The notes below the pieces were generated by a model, which searched no databases, was not told the DNA's origin, and was given only the letters and a program-made list of their open reading frames with translations. Position numbers and translations under genes: made by a program. This document shows positions 1 through 11,071 of a stretch of DNA of 64,000 nt, in pieces. How positions within the stretch are numbered: the first letter of the stretch is position 1; every line of letters begins with the position of its first letter. This DNA comes from Cryptomeria japonica (Eukaryota > Streptophyta > Pinopsida > Cupressales > Cupressaceae): NCBI RefSeq assembly GCF_030272615.1, contig NC_081412.1, forward strand, positions 144,547,247 through 144,611,246. Reading direction: 5' to 3'.

Positions 1-59
1 TGAAGAAAGAAAATGTACAAAGAGAGAGAAGATAAACTAGAAAGAAAGAAAAGAGGGAG

Positions 60-1325
60 AGAAAGAAAGAAAAAGAGGCTAGGCATAGTATCTATGAAGG
101 TGCATAGCATTTATAGGTTCCTTGAGAGGCATACCTTCCACATCTGCTATCTTGTAAGCACATGATCCATAGACTTTGATAACAATGTATGGTCTAAGAC
201 AATTAGGGCTGAATTTTCCTTTCTCCTCAGGTAGAGCATTCATGTTACGCTAATTTTTATAAAGCACTAGATCGCCCACTAAAAAGGAACATTGAATGAT
301 TTTATCATTATAGCTCTGTTGTAAATTTTTATGATACGCTTGAATATGCTTGAGAGCGTTTATACATCATCCATTGAGCATCTCAATTTTTTGAAGTCTT
401 TGTTCTCTATAGGAATCATCATCCACTATACCCCTAAGAGAAACTCTCAAAGAAGTAATTTCTAACTCAAAAGGCATAATGGCATCAACACCATAAACAA
501 GATTCTAAAAGGTACAACTCGTAGCAACACGCACACTCGTCTGATAGGCCCAGCGAGAATAGGTTAATTGAGTATGCCAATACCATGCTTGTTTACAGTC
601 TTTCAAAGAATCTGTTCAATTATCCTATTAGAAGACTCGGTTTGACCAGTTGATTGAGGATAGTAGGGTGTCAAAAATTTATGTTGAATATGATATTTCT
701 CAAGGAAATTTCCTTATTTTTAAATGATGTTCCATTATCTCAAACTAAGGCAGAAGGTATTCCAAATCAAGAAATAATTTTCTCTAGGATGAATTGACAA
801 ATTACCTCAGTGATAGTGGATTGAAGGGGAACTGCTTCCACCCACTTCATAAAGTAATTAGTTGTAGTTATGATGAAAGTATATCCTTGGGATGAAGGAG
901 GAGATATTTTACCAATGAGGTCCAAACCCCATGTAGAAAAGGGCCAAGACGCTACTTGAGATCGAAGATCTTGGGCAGGAGCATGGATCAAATTACTATG
1001 TTGCTGAGATGGATGACATTTTTTAACAAACACAAAGAAATATTTTTCCATAGTCTGCCAATAATATCCCATTCAGAGCAATCTCTGAACTAAGGATCTA
1101 CCCCCAAAATTCCCCCCGCAAGCACCTGAATGTGCTTCCTCAAGAGCAACAGGGATATCATCCATGTTAGTACATCTAAGTAGAAGACAATTATAACCCC
1201 TCCTATAAATAACATTAGAAAGGATAATGTATCTAGCAGCCAATTTGTGAATCCTAGCCCAAGTATACTTATTTGTAAAGTCAGGAAAGGTACCATCATT
1301 TAAATATCTCACAATATGTGAGTAC
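60..1325 (-). pseudogene. Tat-type gypsy integrase, degraded
   Basis: The minus strand holds an H2C2-type zinc-binding N-terminus (motifs HSGACGG and KCHPSQQH), then a catalytic core beginning WGLDLIGKISPPSSQG (first Asp), a later YYPQSTGQTESSNRIIEQ stretch carrying the catalytic Glu, and a C-terminal part with VGDLVLYKN, GKFSP and ADVEGMPLKEPINAMHL. The family role is joining element cDNA to host DNA. A TGA separates the zinc-binding part from the core near 1073, and further stops lie between 60 and 766. The right end is the AGTAC target site of the copia insertion. Bases 1-59 are a purine-rich tract with nothing else recognised. Confidence 0.82.
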
Positions 1326-1643
1326 TGTAGGATTTGAGAAATACAAATCCACAGAACCCAAAAGAAACCTGCATGCAAGAAACCTGTCACAGAGAAAGAG
1401 AGAGAACGAATACAAGGGTTTTGGCTCTGACAAAGAGAAAAGATGTATTATCAGAGAAAAATGAATCAAGAATATGAATAATACAAGAGATCAATCCTTA
1501 TAAAGGAGATCAACACCAAAAGGAAAACCTAACCCTAAGGTGTGTGCATTTAATAATTAAATATTAATTATTAAATGACTAATATGTGCATAAAGGGAAA
1601 TCTTAAGAGGAGAGCAAAGTTAATTAATTACTTTACTCTAACA
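1326..1643 (-). repeat. 3' LTR of the young copia element
   Basis: 318 bp, plus-strand start TGTAGGATTTG and end CTCTAACA. It matches 7028-7345 except at three positions. The left flank AGTAC is the target-site copy. Confidence 0.95.
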
Positions 1644-1655
1644 CCCCCCCTTAAG
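1644..1655 (-). other. Polypurine tract of the young copia element
   Basis: The plus strand reads CCCCCCCTTAAG directly against the 3' LTR, which is CTTAAGGGGGGG in the element's sense. This is the expected place and composition for the plus-strand primer of reverse transcription. The 3' untranslated stretch continues to 1823. Confidence 0.8.
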
Positions 1656-1823
1656 ATGAGCTACAATGCAAAAGAGGGTCCCGGCAACAAGGCCTTGTGA
1701 GGTACCCGAATACAAGAAAATCTCTATAAAGCAGAGTAAAGGAGAAAACCCAGTGGGAAAAAACTCCTCTCCAAAAAGAGATAAAGAATCATGTTGAAAA
1801 GAAAACATGAAGGAAGGAAGGCC

Positions 1824-4763
1824 TCACTGAGACCCCCCAAGGACAACTTCCTTCACCCCAAGCATTGAGCGCAACTGAAGATAGCGGGGAGATGCCAAAG
1901 GTTTAGTGAAGATGTTAGCAACCTGCTCCTCTATAGGAATATACTCCAAGATGAGAGAACCATCCTGAATCAACTGTCTGATGAAGTGCATGAGGATTTC
2001 AATATGCTTTGTCTGCTGATGCTCCACTGGGTTGCGAGAAATGTGAATGGCACTCTGGTTGTCACACCAAAGAATAGTGGGACAATCTGGAGGAAACCCA
2101 AACTCTGTCATCGACTGCCGAAGCCATAAAACCTCCTGACTAGCTAACACTGCTGCACGGTACTCAGCCTCTATAGATGATAATGCAATAGCAGATTGCT
2201 TCTTGCAAGACCATGTGATAGGACCAGAACCAAGGCAAAAAATGAAGCCAGAAGTAGACTTCCGATCATTGACATCACCAGCCCAATCGGAGTCAGTGAA
2301 GCCAATGATGTGAGGGGATCCTGAAGAGTAGTGAATGCCATAATGTGTGGTGCCCCGAATATATCTCAAAATACGTTTGGCTGCTTGCCAATGGCTCTCA
2401 TGAGGATCATGGGAGAACCGAGAGACAAGGCCAACCGCAAAGGAAAGATCAGGACGAGAATGTGTCAGGTACAACAGACTGCCAACCAACTGCCTATATA
2501 AAGTGGGGTCTACTGAAGGAGTAGAGCAAGTGGAAGACAAAACAACACCTGACTGAAATGGAGTGGGGGCAGACTTGCAATCAAGCATGCCAAATCGCTG
2601 AAGCATATCAAGAGCATACTTCTCCTGAAAAATGGAAATCCCATCCGAAGACTGAATAACCTGTAGACCCAGAAAGAAGTGCAAGAGACCAAGATCGGTC
2701 ATCTCAAACTGCTCCATCAAAGCTCTTTGAACACTCTGAATCATGGAGGATGAGCTACCTGTAATGATGAGATCATCTACATATAGCACTAGAATCAAAA
2801 GATCACCCTCCTGACGCTGAATATAGACTGTGTGATCGGAATGACAGCGTGTGAAGTGCGAGGAAAGCAAGAAGGAGTCCATCTTCTCATACCAAGCCCT
2901 GGGGGCTTGTTTGAGACCATATAATGAACGTCGAAGTCTGCAAACCAAAGAAGTGTCCTGCACAAAACCCTGAGGCTGCTCCATATAGATCTCCTCATGA
3001 AGGTCTCCATGCAAGAAGGCACTCTTCACATCCATCTGAAACACTGTCCATCCCTGTGAAGCTGCAAGTGAAAGTACCAAGCGTATAGAATTCATCTTGG
3101 TGACAGGAGCAAAGGTCTCAAAGTAGTCAATACCCTCTACCTGAGAAAACCCCTTCGCAACAAGATGAGCCTTATACTTATCAATAGAACCATCTGCAGC
3201 ATACTTGGTACGATACACCCACTTGCACCGAACCAACTTTCTTCCCTTAGGAAGAGGACAAAGATCCCAAGTATGATTCTTCATCAAAGAAGAATACTCC
3301 TCATCCATGGCCCTATCCCACTCTGGGTGTTCTGTCGCCTCTGAAAACTTTTGAGGATCATCTGAAAGGGTATGACTCAAAAGACTAGAACCAGATGTCT
3401 GAGCACGAGTGCGACGAGTATTTGAAGGATCACCTGCCAAAGAACCAACTGCATCAACAGTATCACGGGCCCACTTCGGCAAAGACGGAGCAACTGGTGG
3501 TGGTGGAGATGGTGGATCATGATCTACATCATCCTCAAGAGATAAGTAATCCTCAAGAGATGAAGAGGAAGGAGTAGGCAATGAGGGAGAAGCTGGTGAT
3601 GGAGAATCCATCTGAGGATAGCACTCATCAAACTGGACATCCTGCCGAAACGAGACCTCTCTGGAATCAGGATCAAACAACCTGTATGCCTTAACATCCT
3701 CACAGTAGCCAACAAATATGAGTGGTCGGCTCTTCCTCTCCATGGCTATCCGCTGAGCATCAGGAATAAATGCCCAAGCCTCACTACCAAAAACTCGGAA
3801 TGTAGAAACATCAGGCTTGACATGGGTCCAAGCCTCCTCAGGAGTCATATGTCGTAATGCCTTATGGGGCATCCGGTTCTGAATATAATTGGCACAATTG
3901 ACTGCCTTAGCCCAAAATGAAGAACTCATAGCTCGAGACTGTATCATACAATTTGCCATCTCCCGTAAGGTTCTGTTCTTTCTCTCAGCAACACCATTCT
4001 GTTGAGGGGTATAAGGAACTGTAAACTGATGCTGTAAACCATGCTCAGTGCAAAAATCTCTGAAAGCCTGATTTACATACTCCCCCCCATTATCTGTGCG
4101 TATCCTCCTGATAGAAAGTCCAGATTGCTTCTCCACAAATGTCTTAAACTTCCTGAAAGAGTCAAAGACATCAGACTTGTACTTAAGAAAGTACACCCAT
4201 GTACGTCTAGAGAAGTCATCAATAAAAGTGAGTACATAACGGGCCCCTGAAAAAGAAGGAATCGGAAAGGACATAAGATCACTGTGTACCAACTCTAGGG
4301 CTGCCCTAGCACGAGAGGCTCGACCCTTCGGAAAAGGATCTCGATGATGTTTGCCAAGGACACAACCACGACATACACCATCTGTACAAGAAATCTGTGG
4401 AAGCCCAATCACAAGTACCTGTGTACTCATCTGTTGTAGATATCTGTAATTGACATGACCAAAACGCTCATGCCAAAGCCTGCTCACTGAATCTGCATGT
4501 GCTATAAGAGAGGAACCAACAGTGTCTGAACTCTCAAAGCCATCAAAACTATATAAGTGAGATGCAGAATCCACACTCCCAGTAGCCACAACCAAGTCAG
4601 GATCATGAAGATCTCGAATAACCACATCATGTGGAGAGAACTCAACTGTCTTACCAGAGCCAGAGTGGCAAATCTGATAAACGGATAGAAGGTTTGTCGA
4701 AATGTCAGGAACCAAAAGCACATCCTGAAGACAACCACCATCCAATGAAACAGTACCAGAACC
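1824..4763 (-). pseudogene. pol: Copia pol: integrase, reverse transcriptase, RNase H (downstream of an in-frame TAG)
   Basis: An open frame of about 980 codons. Counting from the internal Met at 4745, domains in order are: integrase zinc-binding region (WHERFGHV, then CRGCVLGK, about residues 90-135); integrase core with Asp in HSDLMSF (about 153), Asp in RTDNGGEY (about 216) and Glu in VAERKNRT (about 251), giving DD35E spacing; a Ser/Pro-rich linker; RT with FQMDVKSAFLHGDL and YVDDLIITG (about 655); and RNase H with TDSDWAGD (about 817), IEAEYRA and LWCDNQSA (about 895). All catalytic residues I can locate are present. It is one frame with gag, separated only by TAG at 4764-4766, so it is not a separate gene; the internal Met is just the first after the stop. 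The integrase-first order is diagnostic of Ty1/copia. KYKAHLVAKGFSQ has His where Arg is usual. Confidence 0.93.
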
Positions 4764-5852
4764 CTAAACGGAAAGTTGTGCTGAGTCACCAACTGCAATA
4801 TGTCTAGTGCCTGTAGGAGCAAGAGCAGTGACCAAATCCTGTGTGTGTGTCATATGGTGAGAGGCACCAGAATCTAGAATCCAAGTGGACGCTGAGGACA
4901 ATGCTCGTGCAGAAAGAGCATGACCTTTCCCTATGGGCTGTGAAGGAGGCTGTGGTGCACTGATATTATGCTGCTGCATGGCTTCCTCCAAAGCCTCTAA
5001 ACGTTTCCAACACCTGGAAATAGGATGTCCTTCCTTGCCACAAAAACTGCAAGGATCACTTGATTTCTTCTTAGTCTTGGAGGAAGACTCACCAGACTTT
5101 GAAGATTTGTCCTGTTTAGAATTGGACTGTGGTTTTGAATCAAACTTAGGTGGTGGCTTGGAGGGATTCTCACTAGCCTCTGAATCTTTCTTAGGCTTTG
5201 GTTTCTGCTTCTGTTTTCCTTTGGAGGGCTGGGCTACCAATGCTTGGTTCTGTGAACCTGAAAGGGAATCCAACTGCTTAAGCTTAGCTTTCTCACGAGT
5301 CAGACGATCACAAAAGACCTCAAAAGAAGGCATGACATGGCGAGCACCCAAGGCATCCATGGTGGAATAGAAGGTCGAAGAGAAGATCTGAAATGGACCC
5401 CGAAGCTTGGAGAGAATCAGGAAAATGCACTCTGTATCAGTCTTAGTCTTACCACAACCCTGCAAGATTGATCTTTGCTGTTTGAACTTCATCAGAAAGT
5501 CCTCAATAGAAGGAAATGAATCAGGTACCAAGGAAGTTAACTCTGCCTCAAGCTGCAAAGCTCTGAACTCATTGACAGTACCAAAAAGTCCTTCAAACTT
5601 GATCCAAATGGCTCGAGGAGTGAGACAACCCTAAATATGAAACTGAAGACTGTCGAAAATGTGTAAAGCCATCAATCCCATAGCCTGATCCATATTGTTC
5701 CTGTGCTGCATAATCTCAAAAGGTGGTGTCAACTGAGACTGAACCTCATCCAAACAAGACCATAACCCTTTTGACTGGAGAAGAGTCATCATGCGACCCT
5801 TCCAAGTGTGGTAATTATGCGGTGTGAGAGATTCAATAGGTCTATCTGCCAT
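4764..5852 (-). pseudogene. gag: Copia gag and protease with two amber stops
   Basis: The start is the ATG at 5852 (MADRPIESLTPHNYHTWKG), typical of plant copia gag. The capsid region (UBN2-like) follows, then a Lys/Ser-rich linker, a CCHC zinc knuckle (CSFCGKEGHPISRC, near 5018-5060) that would bind element RNA, and the aspartic protease active site (WILDSGASHHMT, near 4866-4890). TAG at 5631-5633 breaks the capsid after about 73 residues, and TAG at 4764-4766 closes the protease before pol. Both stops are in the same frame as everything around them, so each is explained by a single base change. The Pro/Lys/Ser-rich section before the knuckle is low complexity. Confidence 0.9.
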
Positions 5853-7012
5853 CCTGTGAACTGTGCCTCAACTGTTCTGAATTTTTAATTATTATTAAGT
5901 GGTCTTTCAGAACTAGACAGAAGATGCAGAAGGGGGTTTGATTTTTTTTTTTATTGGTGTTTTTAAATTCTGGTTTTCTGATGTAAATAATAGAAAGCAA
6001 GAGAAAACACCCCCCCACAATGCAAAAAACTAATCCCCAGTACAAACTGAAAGCCAGAAAATGATAGAAAAAAATAACAAGTTGAGACAAAATTTTGATC
6101 ACCTGAAGAATTTTCTGATGAAATAGACTTTAGATCTGAAAAGAGCACAGAACCACCTTTCCGACGCCTATTCGCTTGCAAAAAACGGAGTCCGTATGCA
6201 AAAGAAATGGCTCCTGGAGTGCAAAAAACTTGCTCTGACTTTGACTGGCAAAAAACACTACAAAACGGAAAAATCAGAAAAAAGTCCTCCATTATTTAGA
6301 TCTGGCTCGAAACCAGCTTTCCAACGCCTATTTGTTTTCGAAAAACAGAGATCGGACGTCCAAGTTATGCCCAATTTTGTAAAACTGCTCCTAAAGGGCC
6401 CAAATAGGCCCCTAAGTCCTCAAGGGCTTAAAAAAATCAGCCCCTGGTCCTCTGGGCGACCAGGGGCGGGCGCAAGAGATGGTGGCGCGTGGGCGGCGCA
6501 ACTGGTGGTGGGCGGCACACTGGCTGGGTGCGGGCGGGCTGGCGGCGGCGCGCAGGCTGCTGGCGGCGGGCGGGCTGCGGGTGTTGTGCCGGCGGCGCGA
6601 CGGAGGATACCGTCGGCGGCGGCTGTCGAGCGGTGGCCGCCGGGCTGGGCGGGGGCAGCGCTGGCCTTAACACTGGCTGCGCTTGCCGAAAACCGAAAAA
6701 TGCCGATTTTTATATTTTTTTGATTTTTTTTTGAATTTTGTGCCTCGGTTTTCGTGCCCTAGGGCCGTACGGCCTTGGGGCCAAAAAAAATTTGCCTCCT
6801 GAAGCAACTGTGTCCAAATCGGACGAATTTTATATGGAAATAGGGGTTTTTGGGCGCTACGAGCTCAACGGTGAGGTCCGTTTGGGCTCAAAGTGCACCG
6901 AAAAAAAAATACCCCCTATTCCAAAATAAAAAACAGAAGACAAACACAGATCTGATGCAACCAAAACCTGGATCTCAAAATCTTTCAAAAGTCTGAACAA
7001 GCTGCAGCAGAT
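5853..7012 (-). other. Long 5' leader of the copia element with a GC-rich block
   Basis: A 1.16-kb leader between primer site and gag, long for a copia element. About 6430-6675 is strikingly rich in GGC/CGC triplets against an AT-rich background. The near-repeats CTTTCCGACGCCTATTCG (about 6158) and CTTTCCAACGCCTATTTG (about 6316) show an internal duplication. A perfect 12-bp palindrome, GGCCGTACGGCC, lies at about 6762-6773. A 78-codon Pro/Arg/Ala-rich reading frame (6437-6673, same strand) covers the GC block but has no recognisable domain; I read it as incidental. Confidence 0.75.
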
Positions 7013-7027
7013 CTGGCTTTGATACCA
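7013..7027 (-). other. Primer-binding site (tRNA-Met type) of the copia element
   Basis: In element sense the sequence abutting the 5' LTR is TGGTATCAAAGCCAG. It differs by one base from the common plant initiator-tRNA-Met site TGGTATCAGAGCC. Confidence 0.9.
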
Positions 7028-7345
7028 TGTAGGATTTGAGAAATACAAATCCACAGAACCCAAAAGAAACCTGCATGCAAGAAACTTGTCATAGAGAAAG
7101 AGAGAGAACGAATACAAGGGTTTTGGCTCTGACAAAGAGAAAAGATGTATTATCAGAGAAAAATGAATCAAGAATATGAATAATACAAGAGATCAATCCT
7201 TATAAAGGAGATCAACACCAAAAGGAAAACCTAACCCTAAGGTGTGTGCATTTAATAATTAAATATTAATTATTAAATGACTAATATGTGCATAAAGGGA
7301 AATCTTAAGAGGAGAGCAAAGTTAATTAATTACTTCACTCTAACA
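7028..7345 (-). repeat. 5' LTR of the young copia element
   Basis: 318 bp. In element sense it begins TGTTAGAGTGAAG and ends AAATCCTACA. It matches the 1326-1643 copy except at three positions, and is followed by the AGTAC target-site copy at 7346-7350. Confidence 0.95.
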
Positions 7346-7880
7346 AGTACCATTCGTTAGAATCGATAGTGCAACAATATGCCACATCACTAGGATTATC
7401 AGCAATAGCCGGTGTAGTGAGGTCATGAATAGTGAATTTAAGATCTACCAAGGGATCCTCTAAAGATACAAGAGAGGCTACACATGCCATTTCATCAGTA
7501 TTGTGATTATCTTTTCAAGGAACAGGATCCATGGTACAAGAATCAAATTTTTGTAATAAGGATATAGCTAGATCTCTATATTGTGATAATTTGTCCCGCT
7601 TAGCTTGATAAACTCTCATCACTTGTCTTATGATTAGCTGAGAATCTCCATAGATATGCAAATGTTTTATATTTAATGTTGAGACTTCTTTAATTCCAGC
7701 TATAAGAGCCTCATATTCAGCAGTATTGTTGGTACATAATAAATGAGATGATATGATAAGGGGATAGGCTTCTTTTTAGGATAATTTAAAACTACCTTTG
7801 CCCCCGATCCTTTACGACATCTAGAGCCATTAAAATATAGTTCCCAAATCTCATTAATCTCAATAGATAAAACCTATTTA
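7346..7880 (-). pseudogene. Archaeal-type second RNase H of the Tat gypsy, frameshifted
   Basis: The minus strand encodes WELYFNGSRCRKGSGA (about 7790-7850), followed in another frame by NNTAEYEALIAGIKE (about 7690-7740). These are the hallmarks of the extra (archaeal-like) RNase H carried between RNase H and integrase in Tat elements. The first catalytic Asp of the usual YFDGS motif is Asn here, and there is a frameshift and later stops, so it is dead. It abuts the RNase H block at 7874 and ends at the copia insertion site. Confidence 0.78.
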
Positions 7881-8714
7881 TCGATAAAAGACTCTTGATT
7901 AGGTAGGGAGAATGGTGAAGGAGCCTCAACTAAGTGGTCAGTCAATGCTTGACCCTTTATTGCCTTCTGTAAAACAAACTTAAGGTCAAACTCAGTCAAC
8001 ATCATAACCCACTTAGTTGAGCATCCTGAAAGGTCAGCTTTAGAGAAAAGATGCTTGAGAGGATCAAATTTAATGATAACATGGACTTCAACATTCAAAA
8101 AGGTAATGCCTTAACTTTTGGGTTGCAAAGACCAAAGCAAGGCACTGCCTTTCTATCGCAAAATATCGGACTTCATAATCAAGTAGAGTATGACTTATAT
8201 AATAAACCAGGCATTCTCTACAATCCTTATCATGTTGTACCAATAAGGCTACAAGAGCATGAAGGGAAGCAGTTGTGTATAGAAAAAATGGTTTAGAAGG
8301 GTCAGTGGATTGAAGAACAAGAGGTTTGGCCAAATAAGTTTTTAGGTCTTCAAATTCTTGATGACAATCCTCATTCCACTAAAAGGTGATATTCTTTTTA
8401 AGCAGTTGAGTAAAAGGAAAGGTATGATCCACAAGCTGAGATACAAGCCTACAAATAGCTTGAATCTTTCCTTGCAAACTTTTGAGTTGGGAGAATTTTT
8501 TATGAGGTGGCATGTTAACAATGGCATCTATCTTTTTCATATCCACCTCAATTACATGATGAGAAACTATTAACCCTAATAGTTTTCCACTATCCCCACC
8601 AAAAACACATTTTTAGGGATTCAAGCACATGTTATACTTACAAATTCTCTTAAAGATTTGACAAAGGATCTTAACATGATCTGTGCGAAGGATGGATTTA
8701 TCTAAGATGCCATC
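7874..8714 (-). pseudogene. Tat gypsy RT C-terminal part and RNase H
   Basis: Continuation of the RT broken at 16255. Minus-strand motifs from right to left are CLNPKKCVFGGDSGKLLG (RT thumb), a connection region, then RNase H with PFFLYTTASLHALVALL, RYFAIERQCLALVFATQKLRHYL, and GQALTDHLVE. In RNase H the expected catalytic Asp of the FxxxTDAS motif is Thr here (YTTAS). An in-frame TAG near 8383 and a frame change near 8095 break it. The right end is the target site of the non-autonomous element. Confidence 0.82.
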
Positions 8715-9840
8715 TGTTGGCATTTTTTATAATAATATTGTGATTGTCATTGATGGACACACACTTGCTTTGAGATCACTATTTGTATGTATGAGTTATG
8801 CTCAACCGGTTTTTGTTCCAACCGGTATTATGTATTATAGTCTTTAGACTATTGGTGTTTTGTAGAAAGTGTTTTCCAATCCCAAGCGGTATGAAGACCT
8901 CAAGTGGTTCGAGGATCCCAAAGAAGTACGAAGGAACAAAGCGGTTGTTATCATTTTTCCTAGTCTTCATTTTGACAAATCGGTAATTGGTAAAATGTAT
9001 GAACCGGTATTACTCTGTGATGAGTTACCAACCGGTATTTTTGTGATGAGTTATCATCCACCAACACTTTGGCGGTGATTTTGTGTCATGTTACCAAATG
9101 TGTCCAGATGCACTGAACATAGGAACTTGCAATGTAATCCTATTGGACTGACATGAAATCAAATTCCTTTATAAGGACATCATGTCTAGGGTTTTAGGTG
9201 TGGTTAGGGTTTTAGGTGGTTGATGAGGTTTTTGTATGTGTGATCACAGAAGAAGATTATGTCTATGTGAAGAAACAGTGTGGAGATATTGAAGACTGAA
9301 GTAATGCTAAATGTGCATTAACAATGAGCTATCAAGGATCTAACCAAGTATACTGTGCTAGTATTTAGGTCACTCACTTGTTGATTACTCACATCTTCGA
9401 CAAGTCTGAAACCCTTAACCGGGTAGGCCTGACAAAGCCTTTGTTAATCCTCTAACAAGGTGGTTCACAACCGTGGATCTGAAATCCTCTCACAAGGTAG
9501 TCTTTAATCGGACTTATCTCCTAACAAAGATCAAGATTCCTAATAGGATCTGTTCTAGTGAAGAACATTGTATGACCTTAACCGGTCTGGTTACTATTCT
9601 ACAGATAGTTACTTGTGAGTTTCATGTCACTGTGGTTTTTCCCATTTGGGTTTCCACGTCAAAATCTCTTGTGTTATGGTGATTGTGCTCTTGTGGGTGA
9701 ATGCTTTATTTGTTGTTTGGTTTGCATTTGTCCTAACTAGTTTGTTAGTAAATCGACTATACTGGTTAACTGCTAAACTGTTTAAGTGTTTTAGTTCAAT
9801 AATTTTTGGTATACTAATTCACCCCCCCTCTTAGTATTCA
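8715..9840 (+). repeat. 5' LTR of the non-autonomous element
   Basis: 1,126 bp, TGTTGGCATT to TTAGTATTCA, with a CACCCCCCC run just before the end. It contains five ACCGGT sites (8805, 8821, 9003, 9031, 9581). It pairs with 15127-16254. Confidence 0.93.
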
Positions 9841-9845
9841 TCGAT

Positions 9846-9859
9846 TGGTATCAGAGCCA
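9846..9859 (+). other. Primer-binding site (tRNA-Met) of the non-autonomous element
   Basis: TGGTATCAGAGCCA lies five bases after the LTR end. It matches the standard plant initiator tRNA-Met primer site. Confidence 0.93.
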
Positions 9860-9892
9860 ACCTTTCCATAAGTTTAACCACTTGAAAGGAGA

Positions 9893-11071
9893 TATGGGGG
9901 AATACACTGTGAGGGAGCTTACTCATCATCTCACTCAGACTGAGAAAGCCTTTGATGAACTTAAAGTCAAATATAAAGCCTCTCTAGCAAAGAGAAGAGA
10001 GCATGCTGAGAAACTAATGGAGCTTACTGAAAATAGTTCTTCTGATGAAGCAAACATGGAAGCTGTAGTTGAAGAAGTTGAAAAATTGAATGAATCTAAT
10101 GCTAATCTGAGAAGGGAACTAGAAGGACTGACTATCAGAATGTGTCAAGAGCTTGAGAACTAGAGGAAAGATAAAGATCTAGTAAAAGACAAAGATCATG
10201 AGATCGCCAGGCTGAAGCAAGAAATTAGTGCCCTTACCGCTCATCTCCAAGAGAGTAAAGTGGAAAAAGAAGAAATGCAAGGTGAACTAAACATGGCTAT
10301 TTCTGATAATGCAACCTTGAAGGAATCCAATGCTGCTATTTCCAAGGAACTCGCTGAGTTAAAGGAAATACTTGCCAAATTCAATAAGAGTATTGTTAAG
10401 CTAGAACAAAAGCTTAAATCAACAAAACCGATAAAGAATACCACTCGACTTGGTTTTTTTGGTTATGAGGAAGGTGAGACCTTTGGAACAAAAGATGGAG
10501 CATCAAAGAAGCAACCGACACCAAAGGATAAAGGTAAGAAAAAGTTTAAACCTATTTGCTTTAATTGTCTCAAGGAAGGACATACTACTAATGTGTGTAG
10601 AAATAAGGCTTACAATAATTTTCCTTATTTTTTAAACAATAAGCCTAGATCCAATAGATTCAATGGTAACTATTATGCATGCAACAAGTTTGGGCATATA
10701 GAATTTGAATGCAGGTCTGTTATACACAACACTGGAAGATATCCTCAAAGGAGTCAAGGAGTTTTTCCTGAATCCATGGTAGTGGTCACACTACTGCAAC
10801 ATGCAGGAGGAAGAATGGTAGAATGAACAATGGACCATGGACAACACCTAGAATGGTATGCTATCATTGCAACAAACCAGGACACCCTGCTAGAACTTGC
10901 AGAATGAGAAAGAACATATCAGATGATATACTGGTCACTCCGAAAGGAAAGATTGATGTTGAATTTGTTCAAGCAAATATGAAGACAACATGGAAGAAGA
11001 AACCTGAAGAAGTGTCACAAGAAGAACCGGTTTCTGTACCTAGTGTGGAAATCTCTGAATCGACAAACTAA
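9893..11071 (+). pseudogene. Gag-like protein with coiled coil and three zinc knuckles
   Basis: The start ATG at 9893 lies only about 35 bases after the primer site. The N-terminus (MGEYTVRELTHHLTQTEKAF) is a Glu/Lys/Leu-rich coiled coil of about 170 residues rather than a recognisable capsid. Knuckles CFNCLKEGHTTNVC, YACNKFGHIEFEC and CYHCNKPGHPARTC follow; these are RNA-binding CCHC motifs of copia-like gag. TAG at 10161-10163 splits the frame, and a shift near 10820 puts the third knuckle in another frame. It ends at 11071. The shape suggests the C-terminal half of a copia gag with the capsid lost, which is inference. It could bind element RNA but probably could not build a particle alone. 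Confidence 0.8.

Larger units (their letters stand above)
1326..7345 (-). mobile_element. Young Ty1/copia retrotransposon, nearly intact
   Basis: A complete 6,020-bp element on the minus strand. It has 318-bp LTRs at each end starting TG and ending CA, a tRNA-Met primer site next to the right (5') LTR, a G-rich polypurine tract next to the left (3') LTR, and a single gag-pol frame. The flanking duplication AGTAC is perfect (1321-1325 and 7346-7350). The LTRs differ at three positions by my count, all C/T, so this is the youngest insertion in the window. It landed between the second RNase H and the integrase of the Tat gypsy. Two in-frame TAG codons are the only visible breaks in the polyprotein. 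Confidence 0.95.

Noticed and set aside
4933-5370. 145-codon plus-strand frame
   Set aside because: It is antisense to the copia gag linker and zinc knuckle, which are clearly the coding strand.
6437-6673. Pro/Arg/Ala-rich frames on both strands in the copia leader
   Set aside because: GC-rich DNA leaves several frames open at once; no domain or start context supports a gene.
9846-9859. tRNA-like sequence TGGTATCAGAGCC
   Set aside because: It is complementary to the tRNA-Met 3' end and abuts an LTR, so it is a primer-binding site and not a tRNA gene. The same holds at 7013 and 41719.
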